64,000 bases of DNA from Adineta ricciae (Eukaryota > Rotifera > Eurotatoria > Adinetida > Adinetidae), in assembly GCA_905250025.1 (NCBI GenBank), contig CAJNOJ010000252.1, positions 1 through 64,000 of the forward strand, in the 5' to 3' direction. Below, one piece after another: positions 1 to 12,639 of the stretch. The translations under genes were made by a program, and so were the position numbers. Below the pieces are notes generated by a model. It was not told the DNA's origin. It saw only the letters and a list, made by a program, of their open reading frames with translations, and ran no database searches. Every line of letters starts with the position of its first letter. The first letter of the stretch is position 1.

Positions 1-2090
1 AGAAACCTAGTATAATTTTATACCAAAATGATCAGCTCAATGAGCTCTACAACCTCTGAAAGTTTCAGGTAATTCTGAGAGGGTCGACGTAAATGTGGTA
101 GGTTTCCCATGGATTTACTCAATCCTCACTACTATGACAAAAAATGCTAAAAATGACACTGTTTTGTGATGTAAGAATCCTTTATTAGATGAATATAAAG
201 CTTACAAAGTCGTGTTGCACTCTAGCTTAAGATCGTTTCTAACGTTGTCACTCAAAATTCATATTGTATGTGCAGAAATTAAGGATATTCAGGGAGCCAT
301 ACGTGCTTAAAAAGCTGGAAATTTTGTCGACAATATTTAGATGTTTTGACAATAGTCTTCATCAATTCTTCTTTTCATCTTACTCTCACCTTGACTATCT
401 TCACTATGTAGCGATTAATGTAATGTCCCCTGGAAGGGGCGGTCAGTCGTCAATGACAAATATAGTTTTGTGTGTTTCTGTAAGAATTAAAAGAATATAT
501 TTCTACCATGAATAAAGAATTCATGCAGCACAAATTCGAAGAAATAACATAGTGGATTGCATTGTGATGGCTATGTAATGGAAGAGAAGAAATCAAGAAT
601 GGGTAAGCATCGTCACTCACTGCACGTTCGCAGCTGCGCATTTCTGACAACGCATCCAAAGTGTTGTGTCCCAGTTATAAGTTATAATTAGGTCAAAATG
701 TACTCAACGATAAAAAGGACGCTTGTGAGATGCTATATTATAAACATATTTATTACAGTCTGATGATTATTTTCACATAGTATTATGGCAGCGCATTTAT
801 AATGTTACCAAAATTTTCCTTGTAAATCATTCAACGTCGGTCCAATTCACGCCCACACCCTCACCCACCCTCAATGACTTTCTCTTATCCGTTCTGCGAA
901 CTTTCTTCTTATGATTACCCATGTCCATTTAATAATGCTCTCTTCGATACCTATGGTTTAATAGTCCATGTCCATGAGATCATTGCTCTGTTAATCGTCT
1001 TCGTTTTCGGTACTTTCTGAGTGGTGCATTTGATATGGGAAAAAATATCCCGTGAGTTGCTTAATGAAGAAAATATCGAAGAATGACAATACAGCTATTA
1101 GTAGTCTCTTGTCTTTATACGCTATTTTATATCATATTGATGCTATCTAATCTATTTTACGCGTAGAGTATTGAGAGCGATAGGATGTATTTATTCCAAA
1201 ACTATGCAATTTATTTGAGTTATGCTCATGTTATTGTATATTCTTTTGTTTGTGTATCATATCACTATCAGAACTGAGAACTAAAATAATGAGAACGCTT
1301 GGTCTCCAACCGTATTTTCTCTGTTAAGTATAAGTTGATTCATATTATACTCCACATAAGTGTAAAATGTTGCTGTCATATTCTTACACAATATACATAA
1401 TCATTCGAGACAAACATCTATATCCTTCAAAAGTTAAATGCACATATTCATGCATCTGTAAAATAGTTACAAGCAACAAACTGAGTAAGCTTATATTTTT
1501 CGTTAGCGTCGTTGTACAGTATTGTACGATGTTCAAATTGAAAAGTAAAGATTGAAGCATAGGAACTATCTTTACCCAATTGAACACGATATGAAAATCT
1601 GATGGCTTTGTTACTGCTGTGTCTAATATTGTTTCGTCTTCACATAGACCAGCGCCGGCGAAACTGAAATGCATATGATTTTCGTCAATTTTTAACAATT
1701 TCCCTTGATTGATGAAACAATAACATTCGCTTGTATTGAAAGCGTCATCCAGAAGGTGTTTTTCAATCCAGTTTTATTTCGACAATATTTACAATCGAAA
1801 TGAGAAAAGAAAGTTTCGGGAATGAGACATATTAAAATCCAAATTGTTGTTGAAATGATTGTATTGATAGGCGAGTTTCGTCAAGATTGTGGAAAGTGAC
1901 AGTATTCGGCGCACCCTATTCTTCCGACGTCCCGGTAGAAAACGAACAAAAGTAAAGTAGTCTGTATTTATACTTGATTTCAAAGAAAGAAAAATAATCT
2001 TTTTAGTTATTTTGGTATTATTGAAAGGTTAAAAGCGCATTTCGTGTTTGTCCTGTGTGCTTTTAATAATAGCTTTATTTTATATACTCC
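1..2090. other. AT-rich region with one possible exon
   Basis: Mostly non-coding sequence with no long conserved reading frame on either strand. The one stretch that reads like coding sequence is on the minus strand at about 1576-1770. It is an open frame of about 65 codons with balanced composition, containing HFSFAGAGLCEDETILD, and it ends at a plausible splice donor (AATTGG followed by GTAAAG, exon end at 1576). I do not recognise the family. It could be an orphan exon of a gene running off the left edge or a fragment of a decayed gene. Confidence 0.3.
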
Positions 2091-2094
2091 AGAG

Positions 2095-3560
2095 TCATTG
2101 CTGATGAAAAAGTATTCTTGCAGTTTTCATGAAGCGAATAATTGAATAGATCAGTAAGAAGATCCACACACGCGGGTGTCGGATACCAGTAGATGCGTCA
2201 TTTCTGTCTGCTCTTGTAGCTAAAACAAGTATAGTCTTCTCAATACTATTGGTTAACAACCGTTGTTTTACATACTTGACGATGAACCTAAATTTGCGAT
2301 AGGTACGTTGAGCTTCCAACGGCAACAGTACCATGACCTTGATCCTAGCATCCATCTCATAATACGACTATTGAAAGAATCGGTAATGTAAATGTAACCA
2401 TTCGAATCTACAACAACTGATGCTGGATAACACAGTTGATTGTGGCCATTGCCACAGATATTCCACTAGTTGCACTTGGAAGCCATTTTTAAATGCGATG
2501 GTTTTGTGTATCAGCGATATACAATGTAGTAGAAGCACGTACATCAACAAATACTCCGTATGGATAGAGCAATTGACTTGCACCCAATCCATATAACCTC
2601 CACAAATATCACTACCCGTTATTGCAAAATCTCATCGTACAATGCGATGAGTGCCAATATCAGCTATCCAAATACTTGATGAACTGTACGATACAGATAC
2701 TGCATAAGGATAACTTAACTGATTTACGTTACTTCCAATTCCATACCCTCCGGCAATGACCGTTCCGTTAGCTGCATCAGGCGGCCATTTTGTGACACGA
2801 TTATTACCATGGTCAACTATATTAATAGTACCATTAAAAGCTATGCTGAACCAGAAAGAAAACGTTGCACACGGTAGTTATTCGAATCTAATATATATAT
2901 AGTGCCGTTTTTATCTATAGCAATATTCGAAGGTCGATTAAGATACAACGATGAGCTTCCGCCTCAACCTAAAGCAGAACCAGCAACGGTTGTTCCATTT
3001 AGCGACCAAGGAGCTATGGAGGAACTAATATTCGCCGGGACTGCTAAAATAAAATGAAGTATCAATAATGTCACGAGTTGTAATTTCCTTGTCCAAAAAT
3101 TCAAGTGCCTACCAGGTATTGCCATCGTGTCGTTGAAATATTAATTAGTGATGCTGTAAGAAAATAAATTCAACCGTAGTTTTCTTAAAAACATAAACCA
3201 TGCGGGTAGTAGAGTAGAATTGAGTGTCCTCGTGTCTAATACTACCGCAAATAACGATACTATTTATTGACGAAGCCCGTTTCATTATACGATGATTACC
3301 GGTGTCGGCAATCCAGATAGCTGATGTGATCGCATCTAAGAACATTCCTCCAGCCTAACTGAGCTGATTAACATCACTACCAACGCCGTTTCCCCCTGCG
3401 ACGATCGCACCAGCTGAAGCTCCTTGTGTCCATTTTGTAGCACGACTGTTTCCACCATCGAAGTATATAGATACTGTCATTGTTGTCTATTCTCATGCCA
3501 TTCACTGAGAAACAGACCATATGAAGCAACAACGAGTTATTGAACTGATCGACTGACGAA
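2095..3560 (-). pseudogene. Decayed NHL-repeat gene
   Basis: Several NHL beta-propeller blades can be read on the minus strand, but not in one frame. Recognisable pieces include IWIADTGNHRIMK (near 3300), TIYILDSNNYRVQRF (near 2900), VDHGNNRVTKWPPDAANGT (near 2800), SIWIADIGTHRIV (near 2670, followed by an in-frame stop) and IYITDSF (near 2370). The blade spacing with GG-rich linkers matches the intact NHL genes elsewhere in this window. In-frame stops and frame changes between blades argue for a pseudogene. A multi-exon gene could explain some frame changes but not the stops inside blades. Confidence 0.65.
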
Positions 3561-4347
3561 CTAGAACCCGATAACTGTTTTGGCGTTTCTTTGCCATGTT
3601 GCTGTTGGACAGAGCGCTAGGCTTCTACATTGTTCAACAAAAATTCTAAATTTTAAATAGTACACCTAATAATATAATTCTTGTTCGATGTGTTTAAGCT
3701 TACATAGTTGCGAAAGATATTAACGACCATAAATCTTTGAAACAAAACGTCGTCATTGTGAGACAATCTTGCAAAAATGACCTAAACATACAAACAGAAT
3801 TCTTGTTTTTTCAAATTTTTCAAAATGTCGTCTGTATACTTGCTGTTCAGATAACATTGTGTTTGAATTAGTTGATATACTATCAGCTTGGGCACGTGTC
3901 CTATTCGACGGAAGTATAGTTACTAATCGTACTTTTAAGAAAACCATCATGTTTCTCACAACAATCAGCAGCACGGTTTCGGAATTAATAATTCGCTCCG
4001 AATAAGAAAAAAAGGATGTTAGTAACAAGTCTCGATAAGAATTACTTCCTTCTTCATTTAGAAACTGATTAAAAATGTTATTCATGACAAAAGAAAGAAA
4101 AGACATCTAGTATTCTTATACGATGTAAATCATAGTATTTCTAAAAAACACGAAACTACAGTCATCACAGTTAGAGGAAAAAGCGAACTGTTATTGAGCT
4201 GATAGATACAGTTGATATTATATTTGCTGATAATTCTTCCGATAATACGACCATGAACTCTCTTCTATCTTCAAATCGATGCTTTTCACATCCCGTCAAC
4301 AGTTTCCCTCGATAAAACAAAACTTTTTCTACAGTATAAAAGCGTTT
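3561..4347. other. Spacer with an unassigned small ORF
   Basis: This stretch lies between the decayed NHL gene and a receptor. A 117-codon minus-strand frame at 3753-4106 begins with ATG, but shows no motif I know and only moderately coding-like composition. It could be an upstream exon of the decayed NHL gene, since it lies 5' of it on the same strand, or chance. Nothing else is visible. Confidence 0.2.
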
Positions 4348-5298
4348 TCATGTTCTTGCCGATGGCGCAACAGTTCGCTGTTGTTTTGGTTTCCAGAATA
4401 GTATCTTTGCTAACTTTGGCTTCAGCGGAGATAACGCAACCAGATTTGCGTATGGCATTACTATTGCTGGCATATGGGCAAATGCTCCGATATATACTGC
4501 AATAGTATAACTATCGAAGAGAAATGCGTCAAGCCATGATGTAACAGTGGCAATAACATAAGGAAGGCTGAAAGCGAGATAAATGATCGAAACTGAAGCT
4601 AATTGGATAATCATTTTTCTTTGTCGACGCCAATTTACTGCCTGTTGTAAACGACGTTTCTGCAGAATGACACGGATTATTAGAGTCCAACTAAATACAC
4701 CAATGAATAGAATTGGTAACGCGCAATTCATAAGTGACTCGAACCAACTGAACCATTGAGGAATCACGTAGCTATAACAAACGACACCACAAAAAAGCAA
4801 AAAACCATTATAAAAGCGTTGACATGGACATAGAACGATCAAGTAAAAATAAAGAATTGGTGCATAACTGGAAACGAACCCAAGTGGAATGTAATGAAAC
4901 AAAATACGTTGACGCGCTGTACGAAGAAAATTAGAATAAAATATCAGAATATGTCTTTCGATAGAGTTCCAGAACATGATATGAAGAGCTCCGTACCATA
5001 TTCCATAATCAACATAACCATGTAGAAAACAAAGTGAAACATTCAATGGATGTTGATGACCAACTCGGTAGAAGTTCAGCGTCATTGATAGATCAATCAT
5101 CATTTGAAGAAAATTGTAGATCAGGAGCAGAACTATAGAATGATTCTGCAGATTTTTCCACAAGAGTTTATCACGTAGAAGATGGTAGAACAAAAAGAGA
5201 TAACAAGGAATTGACAATAGTTGACCAGTTAATAAAATTGCAAATAGATCGTTTTTCCATTGCGAAGAAGAGATAGAATCATCCCCGAAATCATTCAT
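4348..5298 (-). CDS. Seven-helix receptor, rhodopsin-like, ERH type
   Basis: A single-exon frame of 316 residues from the ATG at 5298. An upstream in-frame ATG at 5415 would add 39 hydrophobic residues, and I prefer the inner start because the extracellular N-terminus then matches its relatives. Seven hydrophobic segments are evident. The end of TM3 carries SIERHILIFYSN, an ERH in place of the DRY motif, followed by the basic second loop. A basic stretch (NWRRQRKMIIQLA) leads into TM6. The ERH signature, the FHY-P motif before TM4 and the overall layout are shared with the receptors at 31533 and 39159, so they form one paralogous family. The plausible role is a plasma-membrane chemosensory or peptide receptor coupling to G proteins. 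The ligand is unknown and the family is strongly diverged from vertebrate receptors. Confidence 0.8.
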   Translation of the reverse strand: MNDFGDDSISSSQWKNDLFAILLTGQLLSIPCYLFLFYHLLRDKLLWKNLQNHSIVLLLIYNFLQMMIDLSMTLNFYRVGHQHPLNVSLCFLHGYVDYGIWYGALHIMFWNSIERHILIFYSNFLRTARQRILFHYIPLGFVSSYAPILYFYLIVLCPCQRFYNGFLLFCGVVCYSYVIPQWFSWFESLMNCALPILFIGVFSWTLIIRVILQKRRLQQAVNWRRQRKMIIQLASVSIIYLAFSLPYVIATVTSWLDAFLFDSYTIAVYIGAFAHMPAIVMPYANLVALSPLKPKLAKILFWKPKQQRTVAPSART

Positions 5299-7878
5299 TA
5301 TGAGATATGTGAACGCAGTCTTGATATCGTACTGGAACGTTTTGTAGAGAATAAAAATAATGTATCTTAAAAACACAGACAACCCATCACAAAAGAATGA
5401 AAATAACCTATGCATGATTCATAATTTATAGGCTAATGCAACCTTTGTTTCATAGAGACAGATACTCTAAAGTTCTACTGACATATTTCTTTCCATTGCG
5501 TAGTAAATTTGTCGCCCACAAGCAATTTGATTTACAAAGAAACATACCAGGATTAACTACGCCATTCGAAGAAAACAACATATTTGACGGCACGAACTAA
5601 ATCAGACTCTATGCATCTCAATCATATTTTCATCATAGTAACTTTTGATGAATTAGTTGGTCTTTTCTTTCTTGACACTTCCTCTTCCGACATGCATATG
5701 TTCTGCCTATTCCCATCGCACAGAGTGGCAATATCTACCAGAGATCGAACGGAATTCACAGCTGAGTATAGTTTGCCTTTCTTTAGTAGCAATGCATTTT
5801 GATAACGATAGTACTTCCACTGATCTTTACAGGTTGTTTGATTCTAGTGAGAACTTGTTGTATAGAAGCGCAAGAGAATGAAAATTGAGTGTGGCGGACA
5901 AATTCGCATAGCTTCGAAATAAAATGTGGAGAACAAGGGAAAGAGGAATATAATATCAATACATACAAAGTCGCTGATCACATGAATAGCTACGTTTACA
6001 CAAACAGATCTATAACAATAATATTATATTTAGTCTTCAATCTAGACTTTCCTTTTCATTTTTTATTGTTTTTGTTTTCGCAACTTGGAATTTATCATAT
6101 CCTAATGCATTGGTGGGGAGGTATATTACAGACATGTCTTCACAAGTACAACCAACTGATATTCGTAGTTAAATTTTATTTTTTGGTAATTGAAGAAATA
6201 GAGAAAATATTTGTTACACAGAATAACGCGCACACTTGTATGAACATCAGTCATATGACATAATAGGTCAATGCTTCATTTTTATTGTTAACAGTGGAAA
6301 ATGAATCGAAATGCAATTGAGAACGAAAGTTCTCAGTGAAGTATTACGAAACAACATCGTAATTATCGTGATATTCTCATCATTACTTTCATGTCGATCC
6401 TCTCCTTTATCGATGCACCCTCACTACATTGTGTCTTTATTGAGTAGTTCAGTACGTTCTTTTTCTTGATTCATAGACATCCATCTGCTTGTCCCTGACT
6501 AACCATTCTGTCGGGCCTGTCGGAGCACACGCTGTGAGTAAAATATTGTCAATTAATACTGTAATTAGCATTTTACTATCATTCCTGGAATGAATTGATC
6601 ATTCGATCTTATCTCTAATCGGTGACTTATTTCTATATTGGAGAAAATCAAATAGGAGATACTGTAGCAAAACACTGCAAGTTAACATTGTAATAATACT
6701 ATGTATACGTAGCATTTGACATGAACAGCGTACTGTGCTAGTAGTCGGTCAAATTGTGATGCTTTCCTCGCGATTCACAGCGTGGGAGGGGATGGAGTGA
6801 GCTCGCTTCTCCCATTTTTCCGGAATATCAGGGGAAATTTCATTACTATGCGGCTGCGAAATGTTTTCCTATTACGAAGTTTCTGAAAAGACAGGCACAA
6901 ATTGCGAAAATTGCTGAACAATATCTACTCAGAGGAAACCACAGGAACGCTCTGGCCAATGACAATGTACCTGATAGTGTGGCCAATATATCTAGTACGT
7001 ACTGCCTCGGAAATTGCTGCCAAGATATTCATGAGACATCAGAAATAAAAGCTTGCATAACTGCGCTTACACACAACGTGGCGTAAAGTTTACTTTTCCA
7101 CAGATAGGAACTGATAAAAGAAACATCGTGCATCACGTATACTCGTTCAAAAATTTCGTGATTTCTAGAAATATACTCTTATATAATAAAATCGTAATTA
7201 TACAATATCTAATAAGACAATTCGAATTCGAAAAAGTAACTGCTCAAATCTTAACAAGTAGATCGCTTTTGGTCTTTATAAATCTAACTAGATTTTGTCC
7301 ATGTTGAACATGATATGACATATACCGATGAAAAATTGTACTTCTGTTAATTTTTTTCATCAAACGATGTAAAAATGTAGTGTTTGCTTGTGCACGCGAG
7401 AACTGAAGGAAACATGTGACATTTGTTATAAATATTGCATGTTACCACCTTAATCCTCTTTGGATAAATTAAGGTTTTTAATTCGGATTGAACAATGGCT
7501 TATTGACTTTTCCCCATTTTGTTAGAAACTATTGTACTTTCTCTTTCTGTTAAAATGAATTATCACCAAAAGCAAAGAATATCTAATATTTTCTTTTTTT
7601 TTCAACTAAGTAATTTCAATGAGTGCCAGCAAAACGCGCAGTACAGAAGAAACCGGAAAGTGCTTCTTTCGATTTTTTTTGTTTGTCAAGATTTAGATCA
7701 TGGTGTGCGCTTTCGAGCGTAGGAAATGAGAAAAAAGCAGTCACCATAATTTCCAACTCAAACTTGCACTCACAAGTTTTTTGCTGCGTATGGATAGGAA
7801 ACGAAAGACTTTTTTTCTTTATTACATCATTTGTAGTGTCTGTTACAATAAAATCCAGTGTCGAGAAAACTGTACAAT
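5299..7878. other. Long AT-rich spacer with one possible exon
   Basis: About 2.5 kb with no gene I can name. On the plus strand at about 6772-7086 an open frame of roughly 100 codons follows a good acceptor (GATTCACAG). It contains FLKRQAQIAKIAEQYLLRG and a Cys-containing tail, and its composition looks coding. No downstream partner exon was found. Other frames (5584-5881, 5889-6263, 7053-7307, 7519-7892) are low-complexity or hydrophobic by chance and are not called. Confidence 0.25.
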
Positions 7879-10410
7879 CTATTTGTACGTGATCAGATAT
7901 TCTGCGAATGCTTGTGCATCATGGTAAGTGACAAAAATATGACTTCCATCAGTCGTTGTATCATAACCAGGTGGCGCAGTTATCATAGATGAATCACCTA
8001 CTATCGATAACCCGACAAGAACACGGGCTATAAACATACATTTCTCTCCATTCTCATTGGGGACAGCAAAACCATTGCTGTAAGACGCTTTTGACGAAAA
8101 GTAAACGCCTTTCCCATATACCAAACCTATTAATACGATTCATATGCAGATAACTGAAATACAGAAATCATCCTCACCATTCACACCACCGTAACTGCGG
8201 TTGAAACATTTGTTGATTATAGAGTCTGCTGCCGATTCAGGACATCCATGGTATAAACGCTGCTCTGTATCAGCCTTCAATCGTTTTCGAAACTCTTCTC
8301 TATGTATGATATACTGCTGGAACCAGTGCTCGTTCTGAATGCGCTCGATTTTGATTATTTTGTTGTAGTGTCCTTCCATTCCTTGGTCAAATGGAACTGC
8401 CACCGACTTGTATTCGTCTGTCGTAGAACATATTTGACAACGTTTCGTGCCTCCTTGGCTGGGTTCCCATGTTACTGGCAATAAACGATTGAGTGCTATC
8501 GACGACTCTAGAAAAAGACATTTACAGCGGTTGAAAGGCTTTTCCACGGCGTGAGGATGAGAGTGTCAAAACTATAGCGACGGCTGCTTGTGTTTCGATA
8601 ATGTCGTAGTTACCTTCATATGGTGTCAGAACTTCTCTGCAAAATGCGCCATAAGTTTCTATTTGTTCAGGTGAAATGACGAACTTTATCTGTAATTGTA
8701 CGTTTTGCGCGAGAAGTTGTTTTTTCGCCTCGCTTACCATGGTTCTAATAATAATTTTTGTTGAACTACTGTAAACGTCGCATCCAATAGCTGAAAACGC
8801 AATCGAAGTAAAATGATACTGAGCCACATATTTGACGACGTTTGAGATAATATCTATAATTGATTCTCGAAGCAGATGCTCGTTATTAACGCGGTTCCAG
8901 TTGAGAAAAAATATTCTTTTACATGGTAGTCGTCCTGATGGTGTTGAAATTATCAAGGATTTAACCTGGTTTTTAGATTGCATAAGGTAGTCTGTTTTAA
9001 CCTCATCACCAGCTGCTTGAATGACGGCTTTCGTTAAGATCGATGACGAAGCACTAACAGCTATGACATCCATCTTCCGAAAAACGACAATAATGAGCAA
9101 ATACTTTATCTCATGACACTTGTCTAATATCTTACCTTTTGTTGAGCGATCTCGCCGTTCTCGACTTCAATTGTTCCACTTCCAACTTTTGTTGACACGA
9201 TTTTTATTCTGGCATTCTTTATTACACCAATCTGCTTTTGTAACTCCTCGTATATATTCTCTTCAGTTGATTCGATAACAAAGAAGATGGCGATTGGATG
9301 TGTAGCTAGCTGGTGGCAAACTTCTGTCACGAAAATCTCAGCCATAAGAGCAGGCGAACAACCAAAACCGCCACAACCGATGGCTGGAAATGAAATGCTT
9401 TGATAACCCTCATTTACTGCTTCCGCGATTGTTTCAGAGAATAATTTTCGGATAGATCGTCGAAGTACAGTACTATTAGAGCCTGGCCGCCATTCTACAA
9501 AGTAGATCTTCTTGGATGCAAGTTGTCCGTCAGCAGCAACAGAAAGAACCGATTCGGCAGATGAGCTTTCCGATTCAGTTGTATATGAATCCCTCACTGA
9601 ATTCCCACCAGCTGCGAGAACACTTTCTAACATTCCACACGACAATGCGTTTACGACAATAACATCAGTCTGAAAATATCTCACAATATATTTATCTTCT
9701 CATTCGTTATTTTGTTCTTCTAACTTCAACATACCTTTTGTGTTATTAAGCTACCGACACAAACATTAATATATTTCACCACTATTTTATTGGTTGCTAA
9801 AGTCTATAATGAATATTGAAAACATTTCTATATTAGTTCCTTAAATGCTAGGATGCGGGTGTATATTGCTCTGTCTACTGTTAGCATGTACTACCTGACA
9901 GCATACAGCGGAAGTGTGAAGTGAAGCATCTTGTCTTGTATAACAGGCGCAACATTCGTCGCAAGTGATAATCATCAACGGGCATTTTTGATTGTGTTTA
10001 TCTGAATTCAACTTTAGCACCTTAGCCATACAAACCGAACATGTTATTAATTCATAGGCACAATTTTCTTCATGCTTGAGTAATTGATCATATTGAATGT
10101 ATCGAGCGCAACTACGACAACCGTATTGCTTATAACGACATGGAATCCTCAGCTGAGACAACTTTTCAGTGATTGTCTCCGGACAATTCTGCGCCACACA
10201 TGGCAAGGAAGTATTCCCGCACGGATCTTTCTGGGAAATTCTTGTTTGTAAACATTGATCACAAAATGATCTTTTACAATTACCACATCTCACAGGCTGC
10301 CATAGTATACCCTTACACACAGCACATATCAATTCTTCATCTTGAAGTGAATTACTCACACGGCTACTCGGAAGGTGAGCCTTCGAGCGTTTACTACCGC
10401 CGCCACCCAT
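7879..10410 (-). CDS. RING/TRAF zinc finger-macro-macro-PARP fusion protein
   Basis: Six exons can be joined in one frame to give 740 residues: 10410-9895, 9803-9735, 9669-9136, 9073-8548, 8507-8178, 8126-7879. Every junction is GT-AG with matching phase. Residues 2-6 (GGGGS) fit an N-myristoylation signal. Residues 27-70 are a cysteine-rich RING (CAVC..RCGNC..FCDQC) and about 70-172 are TRAF-type zinc fingers. Residues 173-373 and 374-548 are two macro domains; the first keeps a glycine-rich loop (FPAIGCGGFG), the second is more degenerate. About 549-740 is a PARP14-like catalytic domain with YHGCPESAADSI, VYGKGVYFSSKASYS and a C-terminal QAFAEYLITYK. The third triad position aligns to Ile in HIFVTY, predicting mono-ADP-ribosylation. 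It would act as an E3 ligase and ADP-ribosyltransferase, possibly membrane-tethered. The 40-bp intron after exon 4 is the least certain junction. Confidence 0.75.
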
Positions 10411-11656
10411 TGTGCAGTTTCTCGCAAATCCTTTTTCTTCTTATAATAAAGCAGCTCTACTCTATTCTTACCTTTTATTGTCATCGATAAAAGACATCGA
10501 ATCGTTTATGTCACATGTTACTTGAAATAGTATTACTGTTCGATACCGTAAAAAGCTAAAAGTGTGTATATTGACTTTATGTATCAACTTCGATAAGGAA
10601 AGATTTACTTAAGCTGACAGCATAATTTCACTTATGGATTTTGATCAATGCTTTTATCTGATACAAGTTATTATGCGCAATAAAAAGTTGGAAGAAAAGA
10701 AAAAGTCTTATGTGATATTCATTGTGTTCTTCCATTCGAAAATTTTCTTCGGTCGTTTATCGTGACGTATAGGGGTGGATGAATTATTTCTGAAAGTGGT
10801 CAGTTTCGACTTGAGTCAAATCGAATATTGCTATTCATTTCCTGATGTGTAATCTCTATGAATGATCTTTGGTATAATCTTCAAAGCAAATTGGATGTTT
10901 GAAGTATATTATCTTTATAACGACATTTTCTCACACTTCAATAGTCTTGATTATTTCCAGCAGTGAAGACGGATGGGATGGCTGATTTTATGCACAGAAA
11001 TTGCTCAATATTTTTCGCAATTAGCTGTCGTTTTCCAGAAGTCATGTCATATAGAAAAATGAAACGTGGAAATCGTCGTATATGAGCACTCAGATGATCT
11101 TCGGCCGACCTCACCACCAATTTTCTTCATTTCTTGAAACTCTGCAACCCTATTGGTCGCTTCCATCAATTGTCTGTAGCAGACGTAGGATTGATTTTTT
11201 TTCCGAAATAGAGTGGATGACGACTTTCCTCTGGATCCATAGAAGCATCATGGAAAGCAAAAAGTCAAACTCTCTTCTCCATGAATGTAGATATATGTTG
11301 TTTTTATGGAATTTCTCTCGAACTGATGTAACCGTTGGTAGATACAAGGGAGAATGCGTGTTTTTTTCCTCCATTTCCAGTCGCATTTCTCATTGCAGAA
11401 ATTATACAGATTCAACACTGTAACATATTTCTTCGCCTTCATTAGCTTGGCAATCTCATCTATTTTTATGCTTTTTGATTCTTTTCAATGCATATTAATC
11501 CGATAATGCATGCACTGTGTCGTAAGCTTTTAGATAATCATCCTTCGCTCAATAAAGATTTGTTCTTAAACTTTAGCTTTTATCGCATATTACAACAAAT
11601 GCGATCAACGGATCTTCTTCGTTCTCAGTTTTCACTGCTATAGAGGTGTAACTTTA
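10411..11656. other. Intergenic region, copy-specific indels
   Basis: This lies upstream of both the PARP fusion gene (minus) and a receptor (plus), so it should contain both promoters. The homologous stretch in A2 (21370-22427) lacks about 120 bp corresponding to 11041-11160 and about 110 bp near 11200-11310. The short open frames seen here (10938-11120, 11082-11442) are therefore not conserved and are not called as genes. Confidence 0.5.
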
Positions 11657-12565
11657 ATGATGTTTACTAACTCTTTGAATTCCGAAGTTTGGTATATTCC
11701 GACTGATATCTTAAGAATAACATGTGATTCAACTACAATTGGCATTTCATTTTGCCTGTTAATTATCATTGTAACTAACAAAGCATGTCGAACGGTACCC
11801 ATGATGTTAACTGCGAATACTTGCTTCACTGAATTTATCTGTGCGTGTGTCCTATTAAGTATGACAGTTTTCGTATTGCAAAATGACATCAAGCAAATTA
11901 TCTACGAAGATTCTCTTTGTCGCGTTCGTGGTTATTTATTAATAAGCATTACTGTTGCACAAAATTATTCTTATGTATTACAAGCAATTTATCGTTACGT
12001 TACAATTGTGCATCCAAGTCGTCTCTTTTGGCAATCATCTCGTTTCCAAACGTGTCTTATTTGCTTAGTATGGATTTTTTCTTTCACCATAATCCTACCT
12101 GTGCTATTAACTAATCAAATTGTATACAACTCTTCCAATCAGATATGTCATCCCCCATTGGGAAGATCGTTTGGTATTATTTATATAACAGTTATACTTT
12201 ATTTGATTCCGAATATATTTCTTAATATTGTTTATTCAAGATTAGTTCGATTTGTTCGCGAAATGAGCAAAAGAGTGACATCGACGAATGTCATAGCTCG
12301 TGCAGAACGGGATTTAAAAATGGTAAAAAGCATTATAACAATAACAACTATTCTTGGAATATTGGGCCTTCCGTTTGCTTTTCTCATCTTTTGGTCTCTT
12401 TTTACAACACCACCTCGCGACCATTTCCGTATTGCCTTTATCGGTGTTGATATGTCAACCACAGCTGTCATTATTGCAGTATGCAAAACGACACCCCCAA
12501 TTAAAACTGCTTTGTCAGAAAAACTAGCTGCGTTACAAACAATATTTACTACCGCAAACGCATAA
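11657..12565 (+). CDS. Seven-helix receptor, YRY type (A1 copy)
   Basis: A single exon of 302 residues starting at tandem ATGs. Seven hydrophobic segments are visible. A conserved Cys (residue 88) precedes TM3, and TM3 ends with IYRYVTIVHP (residues 111-120), a YRY variant of the rhodopsin-family DRY motif. The TM5-TM6 loop is basic (RAERDLKMVKS) and TM6 has a LGLPFAF bend. It is likely a chemosensory or peptide receptor in the plasma membrane, ligand unknown. The copy at 22428 differs at about 16 of 302 residues by eye, most of them conservative, so both copies look maintained. It converges with the receptor at 13232-14167. Confidence 0.8.
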   Translation: MMFTNSLNSEVWYIPTDILRITCDSTTIGISFCLLIIIVTNKACRTVPMMLTANTCFTEFICACVLLSMTVFVLQNDIKQIIYEDSLCRVRGYLLISITVAQNYSYVLQAIYRYVTIVHPSRLFWQSSRFQTCLICLVWIFSFTIILPVLLTNQIVYNSSNQICHPPLGRSFGIIYITVILYLIPNIFLNIVYSRLVRFVREMSKRVTSTNVIARAERDLKMVKSIITITTILGILGLPFAFLIFWSLFTTPPRDHFRIAFIGVDMSTTAVIIAVCKTTPPIKTALSEKLAALQTIFTTANA

Positions 12566-12639
12566 GAGTTTTTTGTATAAGTTAGAACCTCATATATATA
12601 AATTTATCCGTTAATGAAATGCACCACCATTCATCATTC

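Noticed and set aside
5298-5415. N-terminal extension of the receptor at 4348
   Set aside because: Adds a hydrophobic stretch not seen in relatives; the inner ATG fits the family better.
9841-9897. Stop of the RING/TRAF frame taken as the end of a stand-alone gene
   Set aside because: A donor (CAG then GTAGTA) precedes it and the next exon joins in phase to the macro domain in both copies; the tail after the donor is intronic.
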